Assembly (NCBI RefSeq): GCF_024753545.1 | Contig: NZ_JANTOO010000020.1 | Coordinates: forward strand, 372,001-436,000 | Length of the DNA stretch: 64,000 nucleotides | Direction: 5' to 3' | Origin: Lysinibacillus pinottii | Lineage (GTDB): Bacteria; Bacillota; Bacilli; Bacillales_A; Planococcaceae | In this document: positions 51,041 through 60,425 of the stretch, piece by piece | How the letters are laid out: each line of letters starts with the position of its first letter | Numbering within the stretch: position 1 is the stretch's first letter | Program-made: the position numbers and the translations under genes | The notes under the pieces: model-generated | The model's database searches: none | Seen by the model: only the letters and a program-made list of their open reading frames with translations | What the model was told of the DNA's origin: nothing

Positions 51041-52060
51041 ATGTGGAGGAAGATTTCAAAAGTTATGATAGCTGGCTTACTATTTACTAGTTTAGTTGGC
51101 TGTTCATCATCAAATGGAGAAACAGCAGAAGGAAAAAAAGCAAATAATTATCCGAAAAGTAATATTACCATTGTTGCTCCATCAGGGGCGGGGGGTGGTT
51201 GGGATTTAACAGCTCGTGCAGTAGCAAAAACGATGAATGATACAGGTTTAATTAATAAATCAATTCAAGTTGAAAACAAGCCAGGCGGCGGTGGTGCTGC
51301 CTTTATGGCAACATTTGCTACAAAGGAAGCTAGCAATGATTATATGTTAATGGTTAAATCACCGCCAATTCTTATTAATCATGAAAAAGCTGAAGGAAAT
51401 AGTAAATTTGGCTACAAGGACACTACACCCTTAGCACAAATAACGCGTGACTATGGTGCAATTGTTGTTAAGAAGGATTCTCCATTCCAAACGCTTGAAG
51501 ATGTATTAAATGCTATAAAAGATTCGCCAAAAGATGTTACTTTAGCAGGTGGCTCTGCACCGGGCTCTATGGATCATCTAGTAGGAATTATTCCTGCCTA
51601 TAAAGCTGGCTTAGACTTAAAAACAATTAAATACGTTTCTTACGATGGTGGTGGTGAAGCTGTAACCGCGTTACTAGGCGGCAACGCTGATGTCATTGCA
51701 ACAGATGCTTCGACAATTGCTACTTATGTTAAATCAGGAGATGTGCGTGTATTAGCCGTAAGTTCCTCTGAACGTTTAGAAGGTGAGCTAGCAGAAGTTC
51801 CTACATTTAAAGAGGCTGGTATTGATGAAGAATTTACTATTTGGCGTGGTATTTTTGGTCCGAAAAATATGAGTGAAGATGCGGTTACCTACTGGTCTGA
51901 AAAATTACAAGCAATGGCTGAATCAGAAGAATGGCAAGCTGAGGTGTCACGTAATGGCTGGCAAGCTGAATACCGCAATGCTGAGGATTTTACAACTTAC
52001 CTAGACAATCAGAATAAAATCATCGTAGAACTATTGACAGCTCTTGGTATGCAAAAGTAA
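51041..52060 (+). CDS. tctC: Tripartite tricarboxylate transporter substrate-binding lipoprotein TctC
   Basis: A 339-residue lipoprotein (signal VMIAGLLFTSLVGC) of the Bug/TctC family: ITIVAPSGAGGGWDLTARAVAKTMN, VENKPGGGGAAFMATFA, GSMDHLVGIIPAYKAG and VLAVSSSERL. TctC proteins deliver citrate or other carboxylates to TctAB. AAGGGGG precedes the ATG. The kinase/regulator pair upstream and a cre site point to inducible, catabolite-repressed carboxylate uptake. Confidence 0.93.
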   Translation: MWRKISKVMIAGLLFTSLVGCSSSNGETAEGKKANNYPKSNITIVAPSGAGGGWDLTARAVAKTMNDTGLINKSIQVENKPGGGGAAFMATFATKEASNDYMLMVKSPPILINHEKAEGNSKFGYKDTTPLAQITRDYGAIVVKKDSPFQTLEDVLNAIKDSPKDVTLAGGSAPGSMDHLVGIIPAYKAGLDLKTIKYVSYDGGGEAVTALLGGNADVIATDASTIATYVKSGDVRVLAVSSSERLEGELAEVPTFKEAGIDEEFTIWRGIFGPKNMSEDAVTYWSEKLQAMAESEEWQAEVSRNGWQAEYRNAEDFTTYLDNQNKIIVELLTALGMQK

Positions 52061-52083
52061 AGAATAGCCTGTCTCGAAAAAGA

Positions 52084-52119
52084 GCACAAGTATTTCCATC
52101 CAATAAGATTTACTTGTGC
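52084..52119 (+). repeat. Hairpin between tctC and tctB
   Basis: GCACAAGTA / TACTTGTGC perfect 9-bp arms with an 18-base loop and no following T tract. Such a structure could stabilise the upstream binding-protein mRNA and lower tctB expression (inference). Confidence 0.5.
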
Positions 52120-52154
52120 AACCTTAAATTATTATCAACGGAGGTGTATAACGA

Positions 52155-52631
52155 TTGAATTACACATTTGATAAAACATTTAGCATTATCCTCTTAGCTG
52201 TTAGCATTTTATTTATCTTTCAAGCAACGCAAATTTCTGATAGTGCTTATGGATCTACAGTCGGTCCTAAAATATTTCCACTAGGTTTAGGTATTATTTT
52301 AGGTTTATTAAGTCTTCAACTATTTTATGAATCATGGAAAAATGCTGTAAGGGAGAGAATTACAGGAGGACCAACTGCACCTTCTAAAACCTCATCTACT
52401 GAGCTCAAGAAATTTTTAATCATTTTTGTTAGTGCGATTGCCTATGTATTCTTCCTAGAAAAAATAGGCTATGTGATCACAACGTTTTTATTTTTATGTA
52501 TTAGCTTCCAAACGATGGAACGAGCTAAGCTTATTTATTCCATTATTATTGCCGCTGGATTTTCATTGGGTGTCTATTATTTATTTACAAGTTTACTAGG
52601 AGGTTCATTGCCTAGTTTCCCAACTTTTTAA
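52155..52631 (+). CDS. tctB: Tripartite tricarboxylate transporter small subunit TctB
   Basis: A 158-residue protein with four transmembrane helices and GSTVGPKIFPLGLGIILGLLSLQLFYESW, the TctB N-terminal pattern, and FFLEKIGYVITTFLFLCISFQTMERAK. It is the small membrane subunit of the TTT importer. Start is TTG at 52155 after GGAGGTGT. Confidence 0.9.
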   Translation: MNYTFDKTFSIILLAVSILFIFQATQISDSAYGSTVGPKIFPLGLGIILGLLSLQLFYESWKNAVRERITGGPTAPSKTSSTELKKFLIIFVSAIAYVFFLEKIGYVITTFLFLCISFQTMERAKLIYSIIIAAGFSLGVYYLFTSLLGGSLPSFPTF

Positions 52632-52648
52632 TGTAAAGGAGTGAACAT

Positions 52649-54175
52649 ATGTCTACATTGCAATTTTTAGCTGATGGATTTGCTATTGCCCTTCAATGGC
52701 AAAATCTTTTATTCGCTCTTGTTGGTGTCATAATTGGAACAGCAGTTGGTGTCCTTCCTGGCATAGGTCCAATGAGCGGCGTTGCTTTATTAATCCCAGT
52801 AACCGCAACCATTACAGCGGGATTACCTACGGAGGCCGCCGCTACAAGCTCAATTATTTTACTTGCAGGGGTTTATTATGGAGCCATGTATGGTGGTTCT
52901 ACCACTTCGATTTTATTAAATACACCTGGTGAATCCTCATCAGTTGTTACTACATTGGATGGCTACCAAATGGCTAAGCAAGGACGTGCTGGAAGTGCTC
53001 TTTCTATTGCAGCAATTGGTTCCTTTTGTGCTGGGGTTATAGCATTACTTGGTCTAATACTATTAGCGAATCCATTATCAAAATTAGCCCTTAAATTTGG
53101 ACCAGCAGAATACTTTTCATTAATGTTACTAGGGCTTGCTGCAGTAAGTGGACTTGCAGGCCGCTCTATTACAAAAGCTTTAATTATGACTGCCTTAGGA
53201 CTTATGCTCGGTACAGTTGGCATTGATGCTGTATCCGGAATCGAACGCTTTACATTTGGTCAACCTATGCTGTTCTCAGGTATTGAATTTTTAACAATTG
53301 CCGTTGGTTTATTTGCGTTAGGAGAAGTATTTAAAACGATACTTGAAAGAGATGAGGAAGATGGTCAATTAGCAAAAATTAATCGTGTATTACCAACAAA
53401 GCAGGATTTAAAAGAAAGCGCTATCCCTATCGCTCGCGGTTCACTACTAGGATTTTTCATTGGCGTTTTACCTGGCGCAGGCGCAACACTTGCCTCATTC
53501 TTTTCTTATATTACCGAAAAGAAATTCAGTAAAACACCTGAGAAGTTTGGAAAAGGCCATATTGCCGGTGTTGCTGGACCTGAATCAGCGAACAATGCTG
53601 CATCAGGAGGCGCAATGATTCCATTGCTAACATTAGGTATTCCTGGTTCAGGTACAACTGCTATTTTAATGGGTGCACTTATTATGTATAATATTCAGCC
53701 AGGTCCATTATTATTTGATGAGCATCCTCAAGTCGCTTGGGGATTAATTGCCAGTATGTTTATAGGAAACTTTATGTTATTAGCCTTAAACATGCCTCTC
53801 GTTCGTATTTTTGCAAAAATCATAGAAACTCCGAAAAAATATTTATTGCCCATTATTGTTGCGATTTCAATTTTTGGTGTGTATGCAGTACAATTCGCCA
53901 CTTTTGATTTATTTTTATTATTAGCTTGTGGTGTGCTCGGTTATCTATTTGCTAAAAATGACTATCCAGTAGCACCTTTAGTACTAGCACTTGTCCTAGG
54001 ACCGATGATTGAAAATAATATGCGCCGTGCATTAACTATTTCTAATGGTGATTTTTCTATTTTTATAGTAAAGCCTTTATCATTACTATTTTTAATAGCT
54101 GCTATTGCTTGGTTACTTATACCACTATTCATGAAAATGCGTGGTAAAAATGTTCTGATTAACGAAGAAGGATAA
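52649..54175 (+). CDS. tctA: Tripartite tricarboxylate transporter large subunit TctA
   Basis: A 508-residue, about twelve-helix protein with VGVLPGIGPMSGVALLIP, YYGAMYGGSTTSILLNTPGESSSVVTTLDGYQMAKQGRAG, GVLPGAGATLASFFSY and GAMIPLLTLGIPGSGTTAILMGAL, the duplicated loops of TctA. It forms the transport pore driven by ion gradients. AAAGGAGTG precedes the ATG, 17 bases after tctB. Confidence 0.95.
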   Translation: MSTLQFLADGFAIALQWQNLLFALVGVIIGTAVGVLPGIGPMSGVALLIPVTATITAGLPTEAAATSSIILLAGVYYGAMYGGSTTSILLNTPGESSSVVTTLDGYQMAKQGRAGSALSIAAIGSFCAGVIALLGLILLANPLSKLALKFGPAEYFSLMLLGLAAVSGLAGRSITKALIMTALGLMLGTVGIDAVSGIERFTFGQPMLFSGIEFLTIAVGLFALGEVFKTILERDEEDGQLAKINRVLPTKQDLKESAIPIARGSLLGFFIGVLPGAGATLASFFSYITEKKFSKTPEKFGKGHIAGVAGPESANNAASGGAMIPLLTLGIPGSGTTAILMGALIMYNIQPGPLLFDEHPQVAWGLIASMFIGNFMLLALNMPLVRIFAKIIETPKKYLLPIIVAISIFGVYAVQFATFDLFLLLACGVLGYLFAKNDYPVAPLVLALVLGPMIENNMRRALTISNGDFSIFIVKPLSLLFLIAAIAWLLIPLFMKMRGKNVLINEEG

Positions 54176-54180
54176 TCCAT

Positions 54181-54226
54181 AAAATCCACTACACATTCTA
54201 TTAATGAAAGTATAGTGGATTTTTTC
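54181..54226 (+). terminator. Bidirectional terminator between tctA and the SDR gene
   Basis: AAAATCCACTA / TAGTGGATTTT 11-bp arms with a long loop, T-runs on both strands. Confidence 0.82.
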
Positions 54227-54227
54227 A

Positions 54228-55010
54228 CTATAATGCGTGACCAGAACCACCATCAATATTCAATGAGGTCCCGGTAACATAGCTAGCTGCATCAGATACT
54301 AAAAACGTAATGACGTTAGCAGCTTCTTGTGTATCACCTACACGACCAAGTGGAATAGATTGTCCTACTTTACGAGAATAGTCTTCCCACGATAAACTAG
54401 GATCTTCCTTCTTCCATTTTTTTTCGATTTGATCACTGCGAATAAGCCCAATACATACAGAATTTACACGGATATTATCCTTACCTAAATCCTTACTCAT
54501 CGCTTTTGTCAAGGCAAGTCCCGCAGCACGGCTAACAGTTGTAGGAAGCGAGCTTGCAGGGGGAGTCTTAGCCATCACCGCAGTCACATTAACGATTGCA
54601 CCGCCACCAGCCTTACGCATATATGGCGCAGCATATTTTGAGCAATGAATAGCCCCAAATACCTTTAAATCTAAATCTGCTTGCCACAGCTCACTACTCA
54701 CAGATTCAAAAGGATTTGCTGAAGCTGTCCCAGCATTATTAATGAGAATATCAACGTGTCCAAAATGTTCAACTGTACGCTCAATTAGATTCTTACAATC
54801 TTTTTCTTTAGTAATATCCGTTGGAACAATTAAAACATCGATACCCGTTTCATTTTTAATACACCCAGCTGCCACCTGTAGCTGTTTTTCTCCACGTGCA
54901 CAAAGGACAACCTGTGCACCCTCTTTTACAAGTTGCATGGCCGTATAATAGCCAATACCTTTACTCGATCCTGTTATAATTGCTACTTTCCCCTTTAAGC
55001 CTAGTTCCAT
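54228..55010 (-). CDS. Atypical short-chain dehydrogenase/reductase lacking the catalytic tetrad
   Basis: A 260-residue SDR fold with intact cofactor motif GSSKGIG (residues 14-20) and NNAG (91-94), and the C-terminal SDR sequence TKAMSKDLGKDNIRVNSV...FLVSDAASYVTGTSLNIDGG. By alignment with typical SDRs the catalytic Asn, Ser, Tyr and Lys positions read K116, A144, T157 and R161. It may therefore not be an ordinary oxidoreductase, or may use another mechanism. GGGGTGA precedes ATG 55010; an in-frame GTG three codons earlier overlaps that site. It converges with tctA; substrate unknown. Confidence 0.82.
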   Translation of the reverse strand: MELGLKGKVAIITGSSKGIGYYTAMQLVKEGAQVVLCARGEKQLQVAAGCIKNETGIDVLIVPTDITKEKDCKNLIERTVEHFGHVDILINNAGTASANPFESVSSELWQADLDLKVFGAIHCSKYAAPYMRKAGGGAIVNVTAVMAKTPPASSLPTTVSRAAGLALTKAMSKDLGKDNIRVNSVCIGLIRSDQIEKKWKKEDPSLSWEDYSRKVGQSIPLGRVGDTQEAANVITFLVSDAASYVTGTSLNIDGGSGHAL

Positions 55011-55082
55011 TATATTCACCCCAAATATTTTCGAATATTCTTAACAATATATTTACTTTAACAAAATTATAGATAATATACA

Positions 55083-55119
55083 AAAAACGGCTACAAAGCA
55101 TTTGCTTTATAGCCGTTTA
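55083..55119 (-). terminator. Terminator after the pdh operon
   Basis: AAAACGGCTACAAAGCA pairs with TGCTTTATAGCCGTTT (one mismatch); minus continues TTTTTGTATATT. Confidence 0.9.
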
Positions 55120-55131
55120 AACGGTTTTACA

Positions 55132-56547
55132 TTATTTTTTTGCTACAATGTGAATTGGGTTGCCAAGTAATACTTCAGCAGTTTCCATTGTAATTTCACC
55201 TAATGTTGGGTGAGCATGAATTGTTAATGCGATATCTTCAGCAGTCATTCCGCCTTCAATGGCTAAGCCCATTTCAGCGATCATATCAGATGCACCAGCA
55301 CCTACGATTTGAGCACCGATTAATAAACCATCTTCTTTACGAGCAACAAGCTTCACGAAGCCTTCAGATTGGTTTAATGCAAGAGCACGACCATTTGCTG
55401 CGAATGGGAATTTCGCGGCAGTGTATTCGATACCTTCTGCTTTTGCCTGTTCTTCGTTGTAACCAACTGTCGCCATTTCTGGATCTGTGAAACATACAGC
55501 AGGTACAGCAAGATAGTCAACAACTGATTTTTCACCAGCAATTGCTTCAGCAGCAACTTTGCCTTCATAAGAAGCTTTATGTGCAAGCTGAGGTCCAGCA
55601 ACGATATCACCGATTGCATAGATATTTGAAATATTTGTACGACATTGTTTATCTACATTGATTAGACCGCGTTCACCGAATTCAACGCCGATTTCAGCAA
55701 GGCCCATTTCATCAGTATTTGGACGACGACCTACAGTCACTAATACGTAATCAGCTTCAACTTTTTTCTCTTCTCCGCCAACTTCATAAGTTACTACTAC
55801 GCCGTTTTCTGTTTCTTCAACGCCTTTTGCAGATGCGTTTACTTCGATTTCAACGCCTTTCTTTTTAAGGCCTTTTTTCACGATTTGAGTCATTTGTTTT
55901 TCGAAGCCAGCTAAAATATCTTTTCCGCCTTCAATAATTGTTACTTGTGAGCCAAGGTTTGCATATGCTGATCCTAACTCTGTACCAATGTAACCTCCAC
56001 CGATTACCACTAATTTACCAGGAACTTCTTGTAAAGAAAGTGCACCAGTAGAATTTAGTACGCGCTCAGAGAATTTGAATGTAGGAATTTCAACTGGACG
56101 AGAACCTGTTGCAATAATGACATTGTTAAATGTGTAAGTTTGAGCAGATTCACCATTGATGATACGCACTGAATGAGCGTCAACGAAATAAGCTTCACCT
56201 TGTACAATTTCAACTTTGTTCCCTTTAAGTAAGCCTTCAACACCGCCAGTTAATTTTTTAACAACGCTGTCTTTAAATGCTTGTGCTTTTGAGAAGTCTA
56301 ATTTCACATCAGAAGCGATGATTCCCATGTCATCTGAATGCTTAGCTTGCTCAAAACGGTGACCTACTGAAATTAATGCTTTTGATGGAATACAACCTAC
56401 GTTTAAGCACACACCACCAAGTACATTTTTTTCAACGATTGTTACTTTTTGGCCAGTTTGAGCTGCACGAATTGCTGCTACATATCCTCCAGGACCTGAA
56501 CCAATGACAAGAGTATCTGTTTCGATTGGGAAATCTCCTACTACCAT
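55132..56547 (-). CDS. pdhD: Dihydrolipoyl dehydrogenase (E3)
   Basis: A 471-residue flavoprotein with the FAD motif TLVIGSGPGGYVAAIRAA, redox-active disulfide GGVCLNVGCIPSKAL, NAD motif VVIGGGYIGTELGSAYANLG, and the C-terminal His-Glu pair in HAHPTLGEITMETAE. It reoxidises dihydrolipoamide of the pyruvate and related dehydrogenase complexes. GGAGGCG precedes the ATG, five bases after pdhC. Confidence 0.96.
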   Translation of the reverse strand: MVVGDFPIETDTLVIGSGPGGYVAAIRAAQTGQKVTIVEKNVLGGVCLNVGCIPSKALISVGHRFEQAKHSDDMGIIASDVKLDFSKAQAFKDSVVKKLTGGVEGLLKGNKVEIVQGEAYFVDAHSVRIINGESAQTYTFNNVIIATGSRPVEIPTFKFSERVLNSTGALSLQEVPGKLVVIGGGYIGTELGSAYANLGSQVTIIEGGKDILAGFEKQMTQIVKKGLKKKGVEIEVNASAKGVEETENGVVVTYEVGGEEKKVEADYVLVTVGRRPNTDEMGLAEIGVEFGERGLINVDKQCRTNISNIYAIGDIVAGPQLAHKASYEGKVAAEAIAGEKSVVDYLAVPAVCFTDPEMATVGYNEEQAKAEGIEYTAAKFPFAANGRALALNQSEGFVKLVARKEDGLLIGAQIVGAGASDMIAEMGLAIEGGMTAEDIALTIHAHPTLGEITMETAEVLLGNPIHIVAKK

Positions 56548-56552
56548 TTTTG

Positions 56553-57887
56553 TTACGCCTCCATTAATAATAATTCTGGCTCACTTAACAAACGCTTCAA
56601 GTGATTTAAAGCATTTTGCGCAGTGGCTCCATCGATCATACGATGATCAAAGCTCAATGATAATGCTAACACAGGTGCGGCTACAATTTCACCATTTTTT
56701 ATTACAGGTTTTTCTGAAATTCGACCAATACCTAGAATTGCTACTTCAGGATGATTAATTACTGGTGTAAACCATTGACCTCCCGCAGAGCCAATATTCG
56801 TAATAGACATAGATGCACCTTTCATTTCATGTGGTGCAAGTTTACCTTCACGGGCTTTAGTCGCTAACTCATTAATTTCATTTGACACTGCAAATACAGA
56901 CTTGCGATCTGCATGCTTGATTACTGGGACAAGTAAACCTTTATCAGTATCCGCTGCAATACCAATATTGTAGTAATGCTTTTGGATAATTTCTTGTGTT
57001 GCATCATCTAATGAGCGATTAAATTCTGGGAATTCGCGTAATGTTGAGATTAGTGCTTTCACTACATAAGGTAAGTATGTTAATTTAACACCTTTTTCAG
57101 CTGCGATATCTTTGAATTTTTTACGATGCGCTACAAGAGCTGTTACATCGACTTCATCCATTAGTGTAACATGTGGAGCTGTTTGTTTCGAGTGTACCAT
57201 TGCTTTTGCAATCGCTTTTCGAATACCAGACATTTTCTCACGAGTTTCTGGGAATTCCCCTTCAAGAACAACTGGTGCTGTTGGAGTAGTTTCTTGTTGA
57301 ACAGCTTCTTCAACTGTCACATCAGTTGCTGATTCTGTCTCAACAGTACCTCCACCATTTAAGAAGTTTGTAATATCCTCTTTCAAAATACGACCATTTT
57401 TGCCTGAACCTTTTACCTCACGGATGTTTACGTCGTTATCACGTGCAAATTTGCGAACAGAAGGCATCGCAATAACACGTTTTGTTTCATCAACAACTGT
57501 CTCGGCTTTTTCAGGAGCTTTCTCTGGTGCTTTCTCCTCTTTAGCAGGAGCTTTCTCTACGTTCTGACCAGATTCAGCAGTTGCTTGAACTTGTGCTTCT
57601 GTTTTCTCTTCAGCATGACTATCACCTTTTAGCTTTAAATCTTCATAGCCAGGTGCATCCAAACGGATTAAAACATCGCCTACAACGGCAACTGTTCCTT
57701 CTCCTACTAAAACTTCCTCTACTGTTCCTTCAACTGGTGAAGGAATTTCTACTACTGCTTTATCATTTTGTACTTCACAAAGAATATCGTCTTCTTTTAC
57801 TGTATCTCCAGCCTTGACGAACCATTTCACGATTTCGCCTTCGTGAATTCCCTCGCCAATATCCGGTAATCTGAATTCAAATGCCAT
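56553..57887 (-). CDS. pdhC: Dihydrolipoyllysine acetyltransferase (E2)
   Basis: A 444-residue E2: one lipoyl domain (residues 1-80; lipoyl Lys in EVQNDKAVVEIPSP), a Glu/Ala/Pro-rich linker, the peripheral subunit-binding domain (VIAMPSVRKFARDNDVNIREVKGSGKNGRILKEDI), a second linker, and the catalytic domain ending SLSFDHRMIDGATAQNAL with HRMIDG active-site His and Asp. It forms the core of pyruvate dehydrogenase and transfers acetyl to CoA. Confidence 0.96.
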   Translation of the reverse strand: MAFEFRLPDIGEGIHEGEIVKWFVKAGDTVKEDDILCEVQNDKAVVEIPSPVEGTVEEVLVGEGTVAVVGDVLIRLDAPGYEDLKLKGDSHAEEKTEAQVQATAESGQNVEKAPAKEEKAPEKAPEKAETVVDETKRVIAMPSVRKFARDNDVNIREVKGSGKNGRILKEDITNFLNGGGTVETESATDVTVEEAVQQETTPTAPVVLEGEFPETREKMSGIRKAIAKAMVHSKQTAPHVTLMDEVDVTALVAHRKKFKDIAAEKGVKLTYLPYVVKALISTLREFPEFNRSLDDATQEIIQKHYYNIGIAADTDKGLLVPVIKHADRKSVFAVSNEINELATKAREGKLAPHEMKGASMSITNIGSAGGQWFTPVINHPEVAILGIGRISEKPVIKNGEIVAAPVLALSLSFDHRMIDGATAQNALNHLKRLLSEPELLLMEA

Positions 57888-57934
57888 GTGTACCCATCCT
57901 TTCTATTTACTGATGTTCAAGTTTAGAAGCTTCA

Positions 57935-58912
57935 TTAGAATGTTAAAACTTTTTTCGCTGTTTCCATTACATCTTTGTAGTTTGGTAACCAAACACCTTC
58001 AGCTTGTGGGAATGGGTACACAGTATCTGGTGCAGCCACACGAAGAACAGGCGCTTCTAAGCTTAGAATTGCGCGCTCAGTAATTTCTGCTACTACATTT
58101 GCCGCGATACCTGCTTGTTTTTGTGCTTCTTGTACAACGATTGCACGACCTGTTTTTTCTACGGACGCAATAATTGTTTCGATATCAATTGGTTGAATTG
58201 TACGTAAATCAATTACTTCAACAGAGTGGCCTTCTTTTTCAAGTTCTTCTGCAGCCTTTAAGCTTTCATGAACCATTAAACCGTAAGCAACAATTGTTAA
58301 ATCTTTACCTTCACGTTTTACATCCGCTTTTCCTAGTGGAATTTCGTAAGCTTCTTCTGGTACTTCTTCACGGAATGAACGGTAAAGTTTTAAATGTTCT
58401 AAGAAAATAACTGGGTTGTCATTACGAATAGATGAAATAAGTAAACCTTTTGCATCGTAAGGTGTTGATGGTACAACTACCGTTAAACCTGGTTGTGCAG
58501 TCATTAAGCTTTCTAAGCTATCTGAGTGCATCTCAGGAGTATGCACTCCACCACCAAATGGTGAACGAATTGTTACTGGTGCGTTATATACGCCGCCACT
58601 ACGGTAGCTCATACGTGCTAACTGACCACTAATTGAATCCATTACTTCATAAACGAAGCCGAAGAACTGAATTTCAGGAACTGGACGGAATCCTTGTAGA
58701 GAAAGACCGACTGCTAAGCCACCAATACCTGATTCTGCTAACGGCGTATCAAAAACGCGGTCAACTCCGAATTCTTTTTGTAGGCCTTCTGTCGCGCGGA
58801 ATACCCCACCGTTGACACCTACATCTTCCCCGAATACAAGAACGTTTTCATCATTCTTTAATTCTGTGCGAAGTGCATCTGTAATTGCTTGAATCATCGT
58901 CATTTGTGCCAT
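57935..58912 (-). CDS. pdhB: Pyruvate dehydrogenase E1 beta subunit
   Basis: A 325-residue transketolase-like protein: MIQAITDALRTELKNDENVLVFGEDVGVNGGVFRATEGLQ, DTPLAESGIGGLAVGLSLQGFRPVPEIQF, RSPFGGGVHTPEMHSDSLES and VQEAQKQAGIAANVVAEI. It forms the E1 alpha2beta2 component that decarboxylates pyruvate with thiamin diphosphate. It begins 3 bases after pdhA. Confidence 0.96.
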   Translation of the reverse strand: MAQMTMIQAITDALRTELKNDENVLVFGEDVGVNGGVFRATEGLQKEFGVDRVFDTPLAESGIGGLAVGLSLQGFRPVPEIQFFGFVYEVMDSISGQLARMSYRSGGVYNAPVTIRSPFGGGVHTPEMHSDSLESLMTAQPGLTVVVPSTPYDAKGLLISSIRNDNPVIFLEHLKLYRSFREEVPEEAYEIPLGKADVKREGKDLTIVAYGLMVHESLKAAEELEKEGHSVEVIDLRTIQPIDIETIIASVEKTGRAIVVQEAQKQAGIAANVVAEITERAILSLEAPVLRVAAPDTVYPFPQAEGVWLPNYKDVMETAKKVLTF

Positions 58913-58915
58913 AGG

Positions 58916-60031
58916 TTATTTCGACTCCTTCTCTTTATAGATTTCATACTGTTCTTTTAAATTAGATGGCATTTCGCCTTTATACATGTTTTCCATTAAC
59001 TCTGTTACTTTTTGTTTTGGAGCAGCATCAGCTTTTTTAATGGCTTCTTTAATCTCTTCTTTTGCGCGCTCAATAACTGCTTCTTCCTTCTTCTCATCCC
59101 ATAGACCTTTAGCTTCTAAGTATTTACGGAAGCGTACAAGTGGGTCTTTTTGAGCCCATTCATTATCTGTATCAGAAGTACGGTAACGCGTTGGGTCATC
59201 CCCAGCCATTGTATGTGGGCCATAACGATAACACATTGTTTCAATTAACGTTGGACCCTCACCATTAATAGCACGCTCACGTGCATCACGAGTTGCAACG
59301 TATACTGCAAGCGCATCCATTCCATCTACTAAAATACTTGGTAAACCTGCAGCCACACCTTTTTGAGCAATTGTTTTTGCAGCAGTTTGGAGTTCACGTG
59401 GTGTTGAAATTGCATATTGGTTATTTTGGACAATGAAGATTGCTGGAGATTTAAATGCACCTGCAAAGTTAATACCTTCATAGAAATCCCCTTGTGATGA
59501 ACCACCATCACCTGTATATGTTACGGCAACAGCCTTTTTCCCACGCTTTTGAATACCTAGTGCAACACCTGCTGCTTGAATATATTGAGCACCGATAATA
59601 ATTTGAGGTGCTAAAACATTTACACCCTCAGGAACCTGGTTCCCCATGAAATGACCACGAGAGAATAAAAACGCTTTATCTAAAGGTAAGCCATGCCACA
59701 CGATTTGTGGAACATCGCGATATCCTGGTAAAATCCAATCCTCTTGTTCTAATGCAAAGTGTGAAGCAAGCTGAGAAGCTTCCTGACCTGCCGTTGGTGC
59801 ATAGAAACCTAAACGGCCTTGACGGTTCAGTGAGATTGAACGTTGGTCTAAAATACGTGTGTAAACCATACGTGTCATTAGTTCAACTAATTCTTCATCC
59901 GATAATTTAGGATCTGCCTCATTATTTATAATTTCGCCTTCTTCATTCAAAATTTGAAACATTTCAAACTTATCTTCGATTTCAGTTAGCGTTTGTTTAG
60001 CATCAAAAATATTATTGTTTTTCTTGCTCAT
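58916..60031 (-). CDS. pdhA: Pyruvate dehydrogenase E1 alpha subunit
   Basis: A 371-residue protein with the thiamin diphosphate motif TYTGDGGSSQGDFYEGINFAGAFKSPAIFIVQNNQYAIS (GDG-X-NN), RLGFYAPTAGQEASQLASHFAL and YRYGPHTMAGDDPTRYR, the loop that in other E1 enzymes orders on substrate binding. First gene of the pdhABCD operon, with a SigA promoter at 60104-60132. GGGAGATG precedes the ATG. Confidence 0.96.
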   Translation of the reverse strand: MSKKNNNIFDAKQTLTEIEDKFEMFQILNEEGEIINNEADPKLSDEELVELMTRMVYTRILDQRSISLNRQGRLGFYAPTAGQEASQLASHFALEQEDWILPGYRDVPQIVWHGLPLDKAFLFSRGHFMGNQVPEGVNVLAPQIIIGAQYIQAAGVALGIQKRGKKAVAVTYTGDGGSSQGDFYEGINFAGAFKSPAIFIVQNNQYAISTPRELQTAAKTIAQKGVAAGLPSILVDGMDALAVYVATRDARERAINGEGPTLIETMCYRYGPHTMAGDDPTRYRTSDTDNEWAQKDPLVRFRKYLEAKGLWDEKKEEAVIERAKEEIKEAIKKADAAPKQKVTELMENMYKGEMPSNLKEQYEIYKEKESK

Positions 60032-60425
60032 TTGTCACATCTCCCTTTCAGCTGTATTAAAATAAATCACCTTTTTGACTAGTACAACTTATTCTTGACA
60101 CTCAGTATACTGAATAAAATACTGTCGGTCAATCATATATTACGGCTATAAACAAAGATTTTTTCTAGAATAACATTTAATTATCTCTGTCCTATACTGT
60201 ATTACTAATAACGAAATTCTGTATTAGAACACCATATTTACACCTTGTAATTCTTAAGTTTTTCAACAGGTTTTCCAATAGTAGAATACCCCATTCTAGA
60301 AAATCTAATAGCATTCGAAAAATTTTTTGAGTATATTCAAATAAGGTCTTTTTTCATGTGATTGTTTTTAGACGTGATGTATACTAATTAATAGAGCACT
60401 ACAAAGATGAAAGGAAGATTACTAT
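60032..60425. promoter_or_regulatory. pdhA/def divergent region with SigA promoter and palindrome
   Basis: On the minus strand TTGACC (60127-60132), 17-base spacer, TATACT (60104-60109) is a good SigA promoter for pdhA, about 70 bases from its start codon. The -10 lies inside the perfect palindrome TCAGTATACTGA (60102-60113). On plus, TTGACA (60095-60100), 17 bases, AATACT (60118-60123) overlaps the same DNA and could drive a divergent transcript. The remaining ~250 bases before def hold no gene I can see. Confidence 0.6.

Noticed and set aside
60240..60420. SigA promoter for def near TATACT (about 60379)
   Set aside because: No acceptable -35 at 16-18 bp and the TG extension is one base off, so it was not listed as a feature.
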